A stretch of DNA of 33,784 nucleotides. Origin: Terriglobales bacterium (GTDB lineage Bacteria; Acidobacteriota; Terriglobia; Terriglobales; Acidobacteriaceae). The first letter of the stretch is position 1, and the number at the start of each line of letters is the position of its first letter. The position numbers and the translations under genes are program-made. Positions 25,412 through 32,166 of the stretch are shown here, piece after piece. The stretch lies in contig DATHMF010000063.1 in assembly GCA_035487355.1 (NCBI GenBank), positions 1 through 33,784 of the forward strand, written 5' to 3'. Under the pieces are notes generated by a model that did not search any database, was not told where the DNA came from, and worked only from the letters and a program-made list of their open reading frames with translations.

Positions 25412-26584
25412 ATGAAAAAAATACGGGTGGGAATCCTGTTTGGTGGCCGCAGCGGTGAGCACGAAGTATCACTGCTCTCGGCAACCTCGGTGCTGGAGGC
25501 CATCAATAAGAACAAGTACGAGGTGGTACCCATCGGCATCACCAAGGACGGCCGCTGGCTGACAGCGCAGCACGCCGAAAACCTGCTGCGCGGAAAACAG
25601 GACCCGCCCTTGCAGCTACGCGCCGGCGATCCCCGGGCGACCCCCACCGCCGCAGTGCTGGCCACCGGCAACGCCACCTTTGTTCCCCCAGTACCACGAG
25701 CTGAGCTGATGCCATTCCAAATCAGCGGTTCGCCCGATCTCAATCCTATCCATGTGGATGTCATATTTCCCGTGCTGCACGGGACTTTCGGCGAAGACGG
25801 AACCATCCAGGGGTTGCTGGAGTTGGCCGATATTGCTTACGTTGGCGCAGGAGTGTTGGGCTCGGCGGCCGGCATGGATAAAGACGTAATGAAGCGCCTG
25901 TTTGCCGCCGCGGGATTGCCCATCGTAAAACACCTGACGATTCTGCGTAGTGATTTGCAAAAGAACCCCCACCGGGTGCGAAGGCTGGTGGAGAGTCAAT
26001 TGAAGTATCCTTTGTTCGTGAAGCCGGCGAACCTGGGCTCCTCGGTCGGGATTTCCAAGGTGCATAACAGCAAAGAGTTCGCTCATGGAATGAAAGAAGC
26101 CGCATCCTACGACCGCAAGATCGTCGTGGAAGAGAGCGTGGGCGGCATGAAACAAAAGGCCCGCGAGATCGAGTGCTCGGTGCTGGGCAATGAAAAGCCG
26201 GTGGCTTCGGTGGCGGGTGAAATTATCCCGGCAAAAGAGTTCTACGATTACACCGCCAAATACCTGGAAGAAGGTTCGCAGTTATTGATTCCAGCCAAGC
26301 TCACCAAGAAGCAGATGAAGCATGTGCAAGAGCTGGCCATCGCCGCTTTTTGCGCCGTAGAGTGCTCCGGCCTGGCGCGCGTGGACTTCCTCATGGACCC
26401 GCACAACGAGGAAATTTACGTCAGTGAGATCAACACCATGCCTGGGTTTACTTCGATCAGTATGTATCCCAAACTATGGGCGGCTTCGGGAGTGCCCTAC
26501 CCCGAGCTGATTGACCGCCTCATCTTGCTAGCGCTCGAATCTCACAAAGAGAAAAAGAAAAATCGTTATAGCCGATGTAATTAG
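25412..26584 (+). CDS. ddl: D-alanine--D-alanine ligase
   Basis: The 390-residue ATP-grasp enzyme joins two D-alanines for peptidoglycan precursor synthesis in the cytosol. Seen are LFGGRSGEHEVSL (substrate-binding E16), PVLHGTFGEDGTIQGLLE (120-137), the ATP-binding FVKPANLGSSVGISK (K204), the omega-loop EFYDYTAKY (276-284), whose tyrosine form is typical of D-Ala-D-Ala rather than D-Ala-D-lactate ligases, and the metal-binding SEINTMPGFTS (N341). An insert around residues 60-105 makes it longer than many Ddl proteins. The start at ATG 25412 has only a weak GAAAG upstream. It is divergent from the SAM-riboswitch unit and not part of a mur cluster. Confidence 0.96.
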   Translation: MKKIRVGILFGGRSGEHEVSLLSATSVLEAINKNKYEVVPIGITKDGRWLTAQHAENLLRGKQDPPLQLRAGDPRATPTAAVLATGNATFVPPVPRAELMPFQISGSPDLNPIHVDVIFPVLHGTFGEDGTIQGLLELADIAYVGAGVLGSAAGMDKDVMKRLFAAAGLPIVKHLTILRSDLQKNPHRVRRLVESQLKYPLFVKPANLGSSVGISKVHNSKEFAHGMKEAASYDRKIVVEESVGGMKQKAREIECSVLGNEKPVASVAGEIIPAKEFYDYTAKYLEEGSQLLIPAKLTKKQMKHVQELAIAAFCAVECSGLARVDFLMDPHNEEIYVSEINTMPGFTSISMYPKLWAASGVPYPELIDRLILLALESHKEKKKNRYSRCN

Positions 26585-26652
26585 CGCGGTAGATCGAGCC
26601 GCTTTTTCCGCTTTGGTAAGAGCCGGCCAGATTTAGTATTCTTTACCCACTT

Positions 26653-27132
26653 ATGCAGGGCAGACGCGGTTTTTCTTGGATTGAACTTCTGGTCGTGATT
26701 CTGTTGTTGCTAGTTTTGGCGCTGCTCTTCACACCCATCGTCGACCGCAGAATCTACGCCAATGAATCCTCCGCCGTTGCCGCAGTGCACAACATTCAAA
26801 GCGCGCAACTCAAGTATGCGCAGACTTATCCAGCGATTGGGTTTGCAGATAATGTCGCCAAGCTGGGCGCACCGCCTCCCGGAACTCAGCCCAACTCTAA
26901 TCATGCGAATCTGCTTGACCCTGCTTTGGCATGTCCCAATCAACCTTGCGCCAGGAGCGGTTACTTGTTTGCCATTGATCAGACCAGTGGCACGCCGGTA
27001 ACAAGTTTCCGCATCACGGCTGTACCCGTGGTTCCAGGAAAAACCGGCGGTCGCGGCTTCTGCGTCACAGGATTGGGAATCATCAGCACCGACCCTGCGG
27101 GAGGAAAAGCCTGCTCGGTGCCGATTAGGTGA
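26653..27132 (+). CDS. Type IV pilin-like / pseudopilin protein
   Basis: The 159-residue product has a class III prepilin signal: basic MQGRR, then G, F, S, W, I, E (E five residues after the cleavage site), followed by a 20-residue hydrophobic helix (LLVVILLLLVLALLFTPIV). Prepilin peptidase should cut after G6 and methylate F7. The globular part keeps two Cys pairs (ACPNQPC near 97-103 and CVTGLGI...GGKACSV near the C-terminus) and ends in a disulfide-type loop as many pilins do. No pilus assembly genes are nearby, so it would use machinery encoded elsewhere. It lies 68 nt after ddl. Confidence 0.75.
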   Translation: MQGRRGFSWIELLVVILLLLVLALLFTPIVDRRIYANESSAVAAVHNIQSAQLKYAQTYPAIGFADNVAKLGAPPPGTQPNSNHANLLDPALACPNQPCARSGYLFAIDQTSGTPVTSFRITAVPVVPGKTGGRGFCVTGLGIISTDPAGGKACSVPIR

Positions 27133-27169
27133 GATGTAGCTGCAGGCAAGCCGCGTTTTGGGAGGTTGG

Positions 27170-28294
27170 GTGAATATTGTTAACTCGTGGAATGAGTGGG
27201 ACCCGCTGCAGGAGGTCATCGTCGGATCAGCGCGTGGGGCGGCAGACATCGGCTTCGAGCCTGCGCTCTCTCCGTATTTTCAGCCGGATAGTCCGGGACG
27301 CAAGTTTCGTGGCCAGCCGGTGCATCCTTCCGTCGTGGACGATGCTGAGCGCCAACTGGATAACTTCGCGAACATTCTCGACCGTCTTGGAATCACGGTA
27401 CGCCGGCTGGATCCGGTGGAGCACAGCATTCCAGTAAAGACCCCCGACTGGGAGATCGCCTGCGGACACGCTACCGCGTGCCCGAGAGACCTGCTTCTGA
27501 TCATCGGGAATGAGATCATCGAAGCTCCCATGGCGCAGCGGGCACGGTACTTCGAGTTCCGGGCCTACCGCAGCCTGCTCAAGAATTACTTTGCTCGCGG
27601 CGCGCGCTGGACAACCGCACCCAAGCCCCTCATGTCCGACGCTCTGTATCACGAGCGCAGCCAAGGCCAGTCCGAAGCCGCGTTCGATTTTGCATCCGGC
27701 CCATTGCTCACCGAATTCGAACCGGCCTTCGACGCAGCCTGCTTCACACGGTGCGGGCGCGACATATTCTGGCAGCCCGATCTGGTCAGCAACGAATTTG
27801 GCGCCGAGTGGCTCCGGCGGCACCTGGGTTCCGCTTTCCGCATCCACCGCACCACGTTCCGCGAGCCAACCCCCACGCACATTGATACGACACTGGTACC
27901 GGTGAGACCCGGACTGGCCCTCATCAATCCAGAGAGACCGTGCACCAATGGCTCGCTGAATCTGTTCACGGCAAATGGTTGGCAACTTGTGACCGCACCG
28001 CCCTCGGTAAGGACCGGCCGTTCACCGGCGCGGGACGTGAGCAACTGGATATCAATGAACATCCTCATGCTAGACGAACGAACCGCCGTCGTGGAAGAGG
28101 CAGAAAAGCCGATGATGGACTTGATGCGCTCATTGAAGTGTGAAGTCATACCCTGCCCCTTCGACCGCGTGTATCCCTTCGGCGGTGGATTCCACTGTTG
28201 TACCGCGGACATCCGGAGAGATGGAACCCTGCAGTCGTACTTTCCGTCACTGACGTCGAGCGATCCCAAGGCCCAGGAGAAAAGTTTCACGTGA
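27170..28294 (+). CDS. Glycine amidinotransferase family enzyme
   Basis: The 374-residue protein matches the L-arginine:glycine (or inosamine) amidinotransferase family, which moves an amidino group from arginine to an amine through a cysteine adduct. The catalytic triad seems complete: D188 in PAFDAACF, H237 in THIDTTL and C343 in GGGFHCCTADIRRDG; the 49-residue D-H spacing equals that of the vertebrate enzyme as I recall it. Also conserved are EWDPLQEVIVG at the N-terminus, PRDLLLIIGNEIIEAPM and RRHL. The second Asp of the usual FDAAD is Cys here. GTG 27170 is preferred, with GGGAGG ending 4 nt before it; a TTG at 27158 is also open. The amine acceptor cannot be told from sequence. Confidence 0.88.
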   Translation: MNIVNSWNEWDPLQEVIVGSARGAADIGFEPALSPYFQPDSPGRKFRGQPVHPSVVDDAERQLDNFANILDRLGITVRRLDPVEHSIPVKTPDWEIACGHATACPRDLLLIIGNEIIEAPMAQRARYFEFRAYRSLLKNYFARGARWTTAPKPLMSDALYHERSQGQSEAAFDFASGPLLTEFEPAFDAACFTRCGRDIFWQPDLVSNEFGAEWLRRHLGSAFRIHRTTFREPTPTHIDTTLVPVRPGLALINPERPCTNGSLNLFTANGWQLVTAPPSVRTGRSPARDVSNWISMNILMLDERTAVVEEAEKPMMDLMRSLKCEVIPCPFDRVYPFGGGFHCCTADIRRDGTLQSYFPSLTSSDPKAQEKSFT

Positions 28295-28324
28295 AAAAAA
28301 CGCCGCCCCATTTCGGGACGGCGT
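28293..28324 (-). terminator. Intrinsic terminator of the htrA-like gene
   Basis: On the minus strand ACGCCG-T-CCC pairs with GGG-C-CGGCGT (28324-28300) around a 5-nt loop, with one mismatch, and is followed by seven Ts. It lies 53 nt beyond the protease stop codon and overlaps the last codons of the convergent amidinotransferase gene. Confidence 0.8.
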
Positions 28325-28376
28325 CGCTGCTATTCCACAAGCAATGCGTTGACATCGCGGGCGATTCCGCGCTGTC

Positions 28377-29936
28377 TCAGCCTTGCGTGGGATGCAACAC
28401 ACGGAACGTGCTTCCACCGTTAGACCAGACCAGCAAGAGTGTGTCCTGGTCCTTGGGAACGTTGGCCAGTGCTTTCTGCACGTCAGCGGCAGATTGCACC
28501 GGGTAGCGATTGACTTCTGTAATGATGTCCCCGGGCTGCATGCCCGCGTTATCGGCTGAACTGCCGGGCAGCACTCGTTCGACCACTGCCCCATGGACGT
28601 TGCTGCCGGCTTGCATCTGTTGCCGAAGTTCTGGAGTCAGATCGGCCAATCCAAGACCCCAGCGCGGTTTGCCGTTTTCGGCGCTGGCGCTCTTGCTTTC
28701 GTCAGCGCGGGCTCCCATCGCGTCCAGTGTCACGGGCACGTTTACGCTGCTTCCATCCCGCATGACTTTCAAATGGATTGTCGTGCCTGGCTCCTTTTGT
28801 CCAACTCCCACTTGAAGCTCGCCAGCATCGTTCACGGTCTCGCCATTGAGCCCGGTGATGACGTCACCCACCTTCAATCCTGCCTTAGCTGCCGGTGAAT
28901 CGGGTTCGACCTGTGTGATGACGGCCCCGGAAGCATTGCTCACGTGGAAGTACTTAGCCTCATCGGGAGTGACATCACTGATGCCGATCCCCATGTAACC
29001 GTGGTTGACTTTGCCGGAGCGGATGAGCGTTTCAACCGTGGGCCGCACGATCTGCGTGGGAATCGCGAACCCCATGCCCGAGAAGCCACCCGTCTGCGAG
29101 ATCAGGAAGGTATTGATGCCGATGACCTCGCCCCGCGCGTCCACCAGCGGGCCACCGGAGTTGCCTTGATTGATGGCGGCATCGGTCTGGATAAATTCTC
29201 CAGGCGCTCGCCGATCAGCAGCATATGGATTCGGACGGTTCAGCGCGCTGACGATGCCGCGGGTCACGGTAAAGCGGAACCCAAGTGGGTTGCCGAAGGC
29301 CAGCACGGTTTGTCCGGGACGCAACTTGGTCGAATCTCCCCAGGGAACGCTGGGCAGATTGGATTCGTTCACCTTGATCACCGCCAGGTCGGTCAGCTTG
29401 TCCGCGCCCACCAGCTTCGCGGGAAGAATCCGCCGGTCAGTCAGAGTGACGCGAATATCGGTCGCGCCATCCACAACGTGGTTATTGGTGACGATGTATC
29501 CATCGGGCGAAATGATGACTCCGCTGCCCAAGCCGTGCTCGACTTGCGGCCCCGGCTGCATAGGCTGCATGGGCTGACCGAAGAACTTGCGTCCGAATGG
29601 ACTAGAGAAGAATTGCTGCAGGCCATCGGAGTTGCCGCCGTCGTCATTATCGGCAGCATCGCTGCGATCACCTGAAGGTTTCGAGGTCACAGTGACATTC
29701 ACGATCGCCGGAGTCACCCGCGCCGCTACTGTCTCCATGGCATTATCCAGCGCGAGCAATGCGTTGACGCTGTTGTCGTCAAGCGGCGCCGCGGCGGGCG
29801 CTGGTGCGGGTGTCGCCGCCCTCGCCGGCTTGGCGAATTGATATGTCGCAAGTGAAACCACCGTGCCGATTGCGACGACGGGCACGATTAAGCGGCGGGT
29901 GAGCGCCGCTTGCCAACGTTGAATCCAACTTCTCAT
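28377..29936 (-). CDS. HtrA/Deg family periplasmic serine protease
   Basis: The 519-residue protein has an N-terminal membrane segment (LIVPVVAIGTVVSLATYQF, with a possible signal cut after PARA at 40), a trypsin-like domain with catalytic triad H153 (TNNHVVDGA), D183 (LTDLAVIKV) and S260 (NQGNSGGPL), and two PDZ domains (about 305-395 and 425-515). This is the DegP/DegQ layout: protein quality control outside the cytoplasmic membrane. A loop after the first strand (about 88-130) is Asp/Gly then Gln/Met/Pro-rich, as in the LA loop of DegP. AAGGAG lies 9 nt before ATG 29936. An 18-bp palindrome starts 21 nt upstream of the ATG and matches one at blaI, so control by that repressor is likely. 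Confidence 0.93.
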   Translation of the reverse strand: MRSWIQRWQAALTRRLIVPVVAIGTVVSLATYQFAKPARAATPAPAPAAAPLDDNSVNALLALDNAMETVAARVTPAIVNVTVTSKPSGDRSDAADNDDGGNSDGLQQFFSSPFGRKFFGQPMQPMQPGPQVEHGLGSGVIISPDGYIVTNNHVVDGATDIRVTLTDRRILPAKLVGADKLTDLAVIKVNESNLPSVPWGDSTKLRPGQTVLAFGNPLGFRFTVTRGIVSALNRPNPYAADRRAPGEFIQTDAAINQGNSGGPLVDARGEVIGINTFLISQTGGFSGMGFAIPTQIVRPTVETLIRSGKVNHGYMGIGISDVTPDEAKYFHVSNASGAVITQVEPDSPAAKAGLKVGDVITGLNGETVNDAGELQVGVGQKEPGTTIHLKVMRDGSSVNVPVTLDAMGARADESKSASAENGKPRWGLGLADLTPELRQQMQAGSNVHGAVVERVLPGSSADNAGMQPGDIITEVNRYPVQSAADVQKALANVPKDQDTLLLVWSNGGSTFRVLHPTQG

Positions 29937-29956
29937 GTTTCGTTTCTCCTTATCAG

Positions 29957-29974
29957 CAACTAAATATTTAGTTG
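29957..29974. promoter_or_regulatory. Palindromic operator at htrA, BlaI type
   Basis: CAACTAAATATTTAGTTG is a perfect 18-bp palindrome 20 nt before the protease start codon, ending just upstream of its ribosome binding site. The same sequence with one change lies at the blaI promoter. Size and symmetry fit a BlaI/MecI dimer, although the core differs from the classical TACA/TGTA. Confidence 0.7.
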
Positions 29975-29998
29975 TTAATTACAAAAAATTTTGGAGGC

Positions 29999-31438
29999 TC
30001 AGATCGAGTTCATCACGATCGTGGTCTGCACTTGCTCTCCGCCAATGCTCCTGACGGTGACGCGCCAGACGCGTACCCTCCAGACTCCCGCATCACTTGC
30101 CGTATCAAATGACGCGGATTGCACAAAGACCACCATCGGCGGACCCACGATGCCATTAGGCTTCACACCGGCGCCGGCAGTCTTCATCATCTTTGCGCAC
30201 ACTGGAACTACAAGCCGAGACGTATTGAACCGGACCAGAGTCGGCCTCGGTGTATTGGCATCAACATTGGCATCGGCATCGATCTGGGCCAAGGCCGTGC
30301 TCGGCGCGGCACGAAGCGAATCCATGCGGCCGGCGTCGGCTGACTGTGCCGGATGCGCGTAATCTTTGGCATGCGACGAACTCTGGATTGCGACCAACTC
30401 CGGCGTGTAGGGCACAGCCAGAAAGACCGCAACTGATAATGCAGCCATCGCGGCCAGTGCCGGAGGCCAAACCCTGGTTCCACTCGGCCGGTCTACATTC
30501 AGAATCTGAGCAATGCGCAACGAGGTCTGCCGCACGCGGCCCAGAACCGCCTGGGCCAACGTCAGTGCTCTTCCCTGCTGCATCTTCTTCGCCAAGACCT
30601 TCTCCGCCAACGATACCAGTGACGCCGCATAAGCTCTGGGGTTGGCCGTATGGGCCACAACCAGGTCGTCGCAAGCCATCTCGCGCTCCAGGGCGAGACA
30701 TCTTTCGATCCACCAAACGGCAGGATGAAAGAAGAAAATTGCCTGCACGATTTTCTGCGCAAGGTTGGTCCAGTCGTCCCAGCGCCGAAGATGCGCCATC
30801 TCGTGCAGCAAAATTGCCTTGAGCTCTTCCACCGAGAGCTCATGCAGCGCCCAACTGGGAACGACAATCGCAGGCCGGAAAAATCCCAGAGCGGCAGGAA
30901 CCCGAACGCGATCGGAGACGCAAAGCTTGACCCGGCGTTGTGCATTGAACTGGGCGAGAAGCTCGACCCCCAGAACCTGGATCCCCAGAACCTGAATCCC
31001 CAGAACCTGGATCAACGACGCATCCAGAGTTGACAGATCCACTTCCTGAGAATTGCGGCGCAGTTGCCGCACATGCCAGAGCGAGATCACGACTCTGCCG
31101 AGAAGCACCAGCACGACCGCAGCCCAGATCACAAATAAATAAACCGCCACGCTACTCGAGATCGTGAGCTGAGCATGGGGCGATCCGCTTGAAAATGCCG
31201 GTGAGCTTAGAAATGCCGGTGAACTTAATACTTGTGAACCAGGCCGCGCCAAAAACGGCAGCGCCACAATCGCCAGCAGGGTCCAGAACCATACTGCGAA
31301 GCGCGTCCCCGAATTGCGGGCGCCAAAAACGCGAAGAACGATCCAGCTTAAAGCAGCGATGGCCAGACCCCAGGCGATGGTGTTCAACACGCGTCCGGCT
31401 GAGACCTGGGCCACGGTTTCGAGATCGAGGACGCTCAT
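29999..31438 (-). CDS. BlaR1-like M56 family membrane metalloprotease
   Basis: The 479-residue protein has membrane segments near residues 18-38, 48-64, 95-122 and a later one about 320-340, and the zinc protease motif LLHEMAHLRRWDDW (H212, E213, H216) with downstream EREMACDD. In BlaR1/MecR1 this domain is activated by an outer signal and leads to cleavage of the BlaI repressor. The beta-lactam sensor domain is absent; instead a short C-terminal region of about 130 residues is exported and must receive some other signal. The start overlaps the blaI stop (ATGA), implying coupling. Two in-frame microrepeats are present (IQVLG three times near 144-158, LSSPAF twice near 71-82). Confidence 0.88.
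   Translation of the reverse strand: MSVLDLETVAQVSAGRVLNTIAWGLAIAALSWIVLRVFGARNSGTRFAVWFWTLLAIVALPFLARPGSQVLSSPAFLSSPAFSSGSPHAQLTISSSVAVYLFVIWAAVVLVLLGRVVISLWHVRQLRRNSQEVDLSTLDASLIQVLGIQVLGIQVLGVELLAQFNAQRRVKLCVSDRVRVPAALGFFRPAIVVPSWALHELSVEELKAILLHEMAHLRRWDDWTNLAQKIVQAIFFFHPAVWWIERCLALEREMACDDLVVAHTANPRAYAASLVSLAEKVLAKKMQQGRALTLAQAVLGRVRQTSLRIAQILNVDRPSGTRVWPPALAAMAALSVAVFLAVPYTPELVAIQSSSHAKDYAHPAQSADAGRMDSLRAAPSTALAQIDADANVDANTPRPTLVRFNTSRLVVPVCAKMMKTAGAGVKPNGIVGPPMVVFVQSASFDTASDAGVWRVRVWRVTVRSIGGEQVQTTIVMNSI
30967..31011 (-). repeat. Three 15-bp in-frame repeats in the M56 protease gene
   Basis: CCCCAGAACCTGGAT (plus strand) occurs three times back to back with one base change in the middle copy, encoding three IQVLG units between the second membrane region and the protease core. 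Confidence 0.9.
31192..31227 (-). repeat. Two 18-bp in-frame repeats in the M56 protease gene
   Basis: Two tandem copies of AAATGCCGGTGAGCTTA-like sequence with small differences encode LSSPAF twice in the exterior loop before a membrane segment. Confidence 0.8.
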
Positions 31439-31818
31439 TTTGCCTGGCTCCGTTCCAGCATCTCGCGCAATCGCTTTACTTCCTCATCCTCAAGATCGTC
31501 ACCTTCCAGAATGTTCAAAACCAGGGCCTCATGCGAGTTGCGGAAGAAGCGGCTGACCAGGTGACGGATCTCGGCACGGGTAGCTTCTTTTTGTCCGATC
31601 CGCGGCTCGTAGATGTGCGCCCGGCCGTCCTTAATATGCTGGAGGTAACCCTTGCGTTCCAAAATACGAACCGTGGTCAGGACGGAGTTATAGGCAAGCG
31701 CCGGCTTGGCCGGCAGCCAGTCCAACACCTGCTGGACCGTGCCCGGCCCTTTCTGCCAAAGCACATCCATGATGCGCAGTTCGGCGCCGGTTAAGGTTGT
31801 GGATTGCTTCCGAGGCAC
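31435..31818 (-). CDS. blaI: BlaI/MecI/CopY family transcriptional repressor
   Basis: The 127-residue protein is a winged-helix repressor: LTGAELRIMDVLWQKGPGTVQQVLDWLP, then the recognition region AYNSVLTTVRILERKGYLQHIKDGRAHIYEP, and a C-terminal dimerisation helix pair (about 80-127). In this family the partner M56 protease causes cleavage in the dimer domain and release from DNA. The start is GTG 31818, with GGGGA 6 nt upstream. It is the first gene of a two-gene operon, overlapping the protease gene by 4 nt. A good sigma-70 promoter (31846-31874) overlaps a near-perfect palindrome (31872-31889), which points to autorepression. Confidence 0.93.
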   Translation of the reverse strand: MPRKQSTTLTGAELRIMDVLWQKGPGTVQQVLDWLPAKPALAYNSVLTTVRILERKGYLQHIKDGRAHIYEPRIGQKEATRAEIRHLVSRFFRNSHEALVLNILEGDDLEDEEVKRLREMLERSQAK

Positions 31819-31845
31819 CCGAATCCCCTAAAATTATTAGACCTT

Positions 31846-31874
31846 ATTAGACTCACGAGGTTGCGGAACGTCAA
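31846..31874 (-). promoter_or_regulatory. Sigma-70 promoter of the blaI operon
   Basis: On the minus strand TTGACG (31874-31869) and TCTAAT (31851-31846) are separated by exactly 17 nt. The -35 hexamer overlaps the end of the palindromic operator, so a bound repressor would block RNA polymerase. Confidence 0.7.
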
Positions 31875-31889
31875 CTAAGTATTTAGTTG
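31872..31889. promoter_or_regulatory. Palindromic operator at blaI
   Basis: CAACTAAGTATTTAGTTG differs at one position from the perfect 18-bp palindrome in front of the htrA-like gene. It overlaps the -35 of the blaI promoter. Confidence 0.72.
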
Positions 31890-31906
31890 CTCCCGGACCC
31901 GGAATG

Positions 31907-31946
31907 GTTGCTTTGGAAATACAGTAGTTGCTTTTGAAATACAGCA
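31907..31946. repeat. Tandem 20-bp duplication upstream of the blaI promoter
   Basis: GTTGCTTTGGAAATACAGTA is followed directly by a second copy with two differences. It begins 18 nt upstream of the blaI operator and may be a regulatory or slippage product. Confidence 0.8.
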
Positions 31947-31979
31947 CCACCGCGGATTCCACGGATCACGCGGATTCTT
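31947..31979. repeat. Dispersed intergenic repeat (CGCGGATT and CACGGAT units)
   Basis: ACCGCGGATTCCACGGAT followed by CACGCGGATTC gives three GGAT units at 9-10 nt spacing, matching the units at 9551-9580. Confidence 0.65.
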
Positions 31980-32018
31980 CAAGAAGTAGTTCAATCGTCT
32001 TTTTAGGTTGGGCTGAAA

Positions 32019-32074
32019 TTTCACGTGTATTGCTTTGTGCCCTTCGTGTTTCATTCCTTCGTGTCCTTTGTTTG
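32019..32074. repeat. Dispersed intergenic repeat (CCTTCGTGTCCTTTG type)
   Basis: TTTGTGCCCTTCGTGTTTCA and TTCCTTCGTGTCCTTTGTTT are, read on the other strand, ACAAAGGACACGAAGG and ACACGAAGGGCACAAAG, the same unit as ACCACAAAGGACACAAAG at 9524. Confidence 0.7.
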
Positions 32075-32125
32075 TTAAACAAAGATTCTGGACTTTCCCC
32101 GCGCACAAGTGTAGGATGTTGGGCA

Positions 32126-32151
32126 AATGTAAGTAAGCACATACTTACATT
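32126..32151. promoter_or_regulatory. Inverted repeat before the NHL-repeat gene
   Basis: Perfect 10-bp arms AATGTAAGTA (32126-32135) and TACTTACATT (32142-32151) flank a 6-nt spacer and end 15 nt before ATG 32167. The lack of a T tract and the place next to the ribosome binding site favour an operator over a terminator. Confidence 0.6.
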
Positions 32152-32166
32152 GCCGGTGAGGTCACG

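Larger units (their letters stand above)
31890..32166. other. Repeat-filled interval between blaI and the NHL protein
   Basis: Together with the blaI leader this makes a 348-nt gene-free stretch. From left to right it holds a 20-bp tandem duplication, a CGCGGATT-type repeat, a CTTCGTGTCCTTTG-type repeat and a 10-bp inverted repeat before the NHL gene. No coding frame is convincing. Confidence 0.7.

Noticed and set aside
28944..29675. 243-codon plus-strand frame
   Set aside because: It is antisense to the HtrA protease, whose catalytic triad and PDZ domains are clear.
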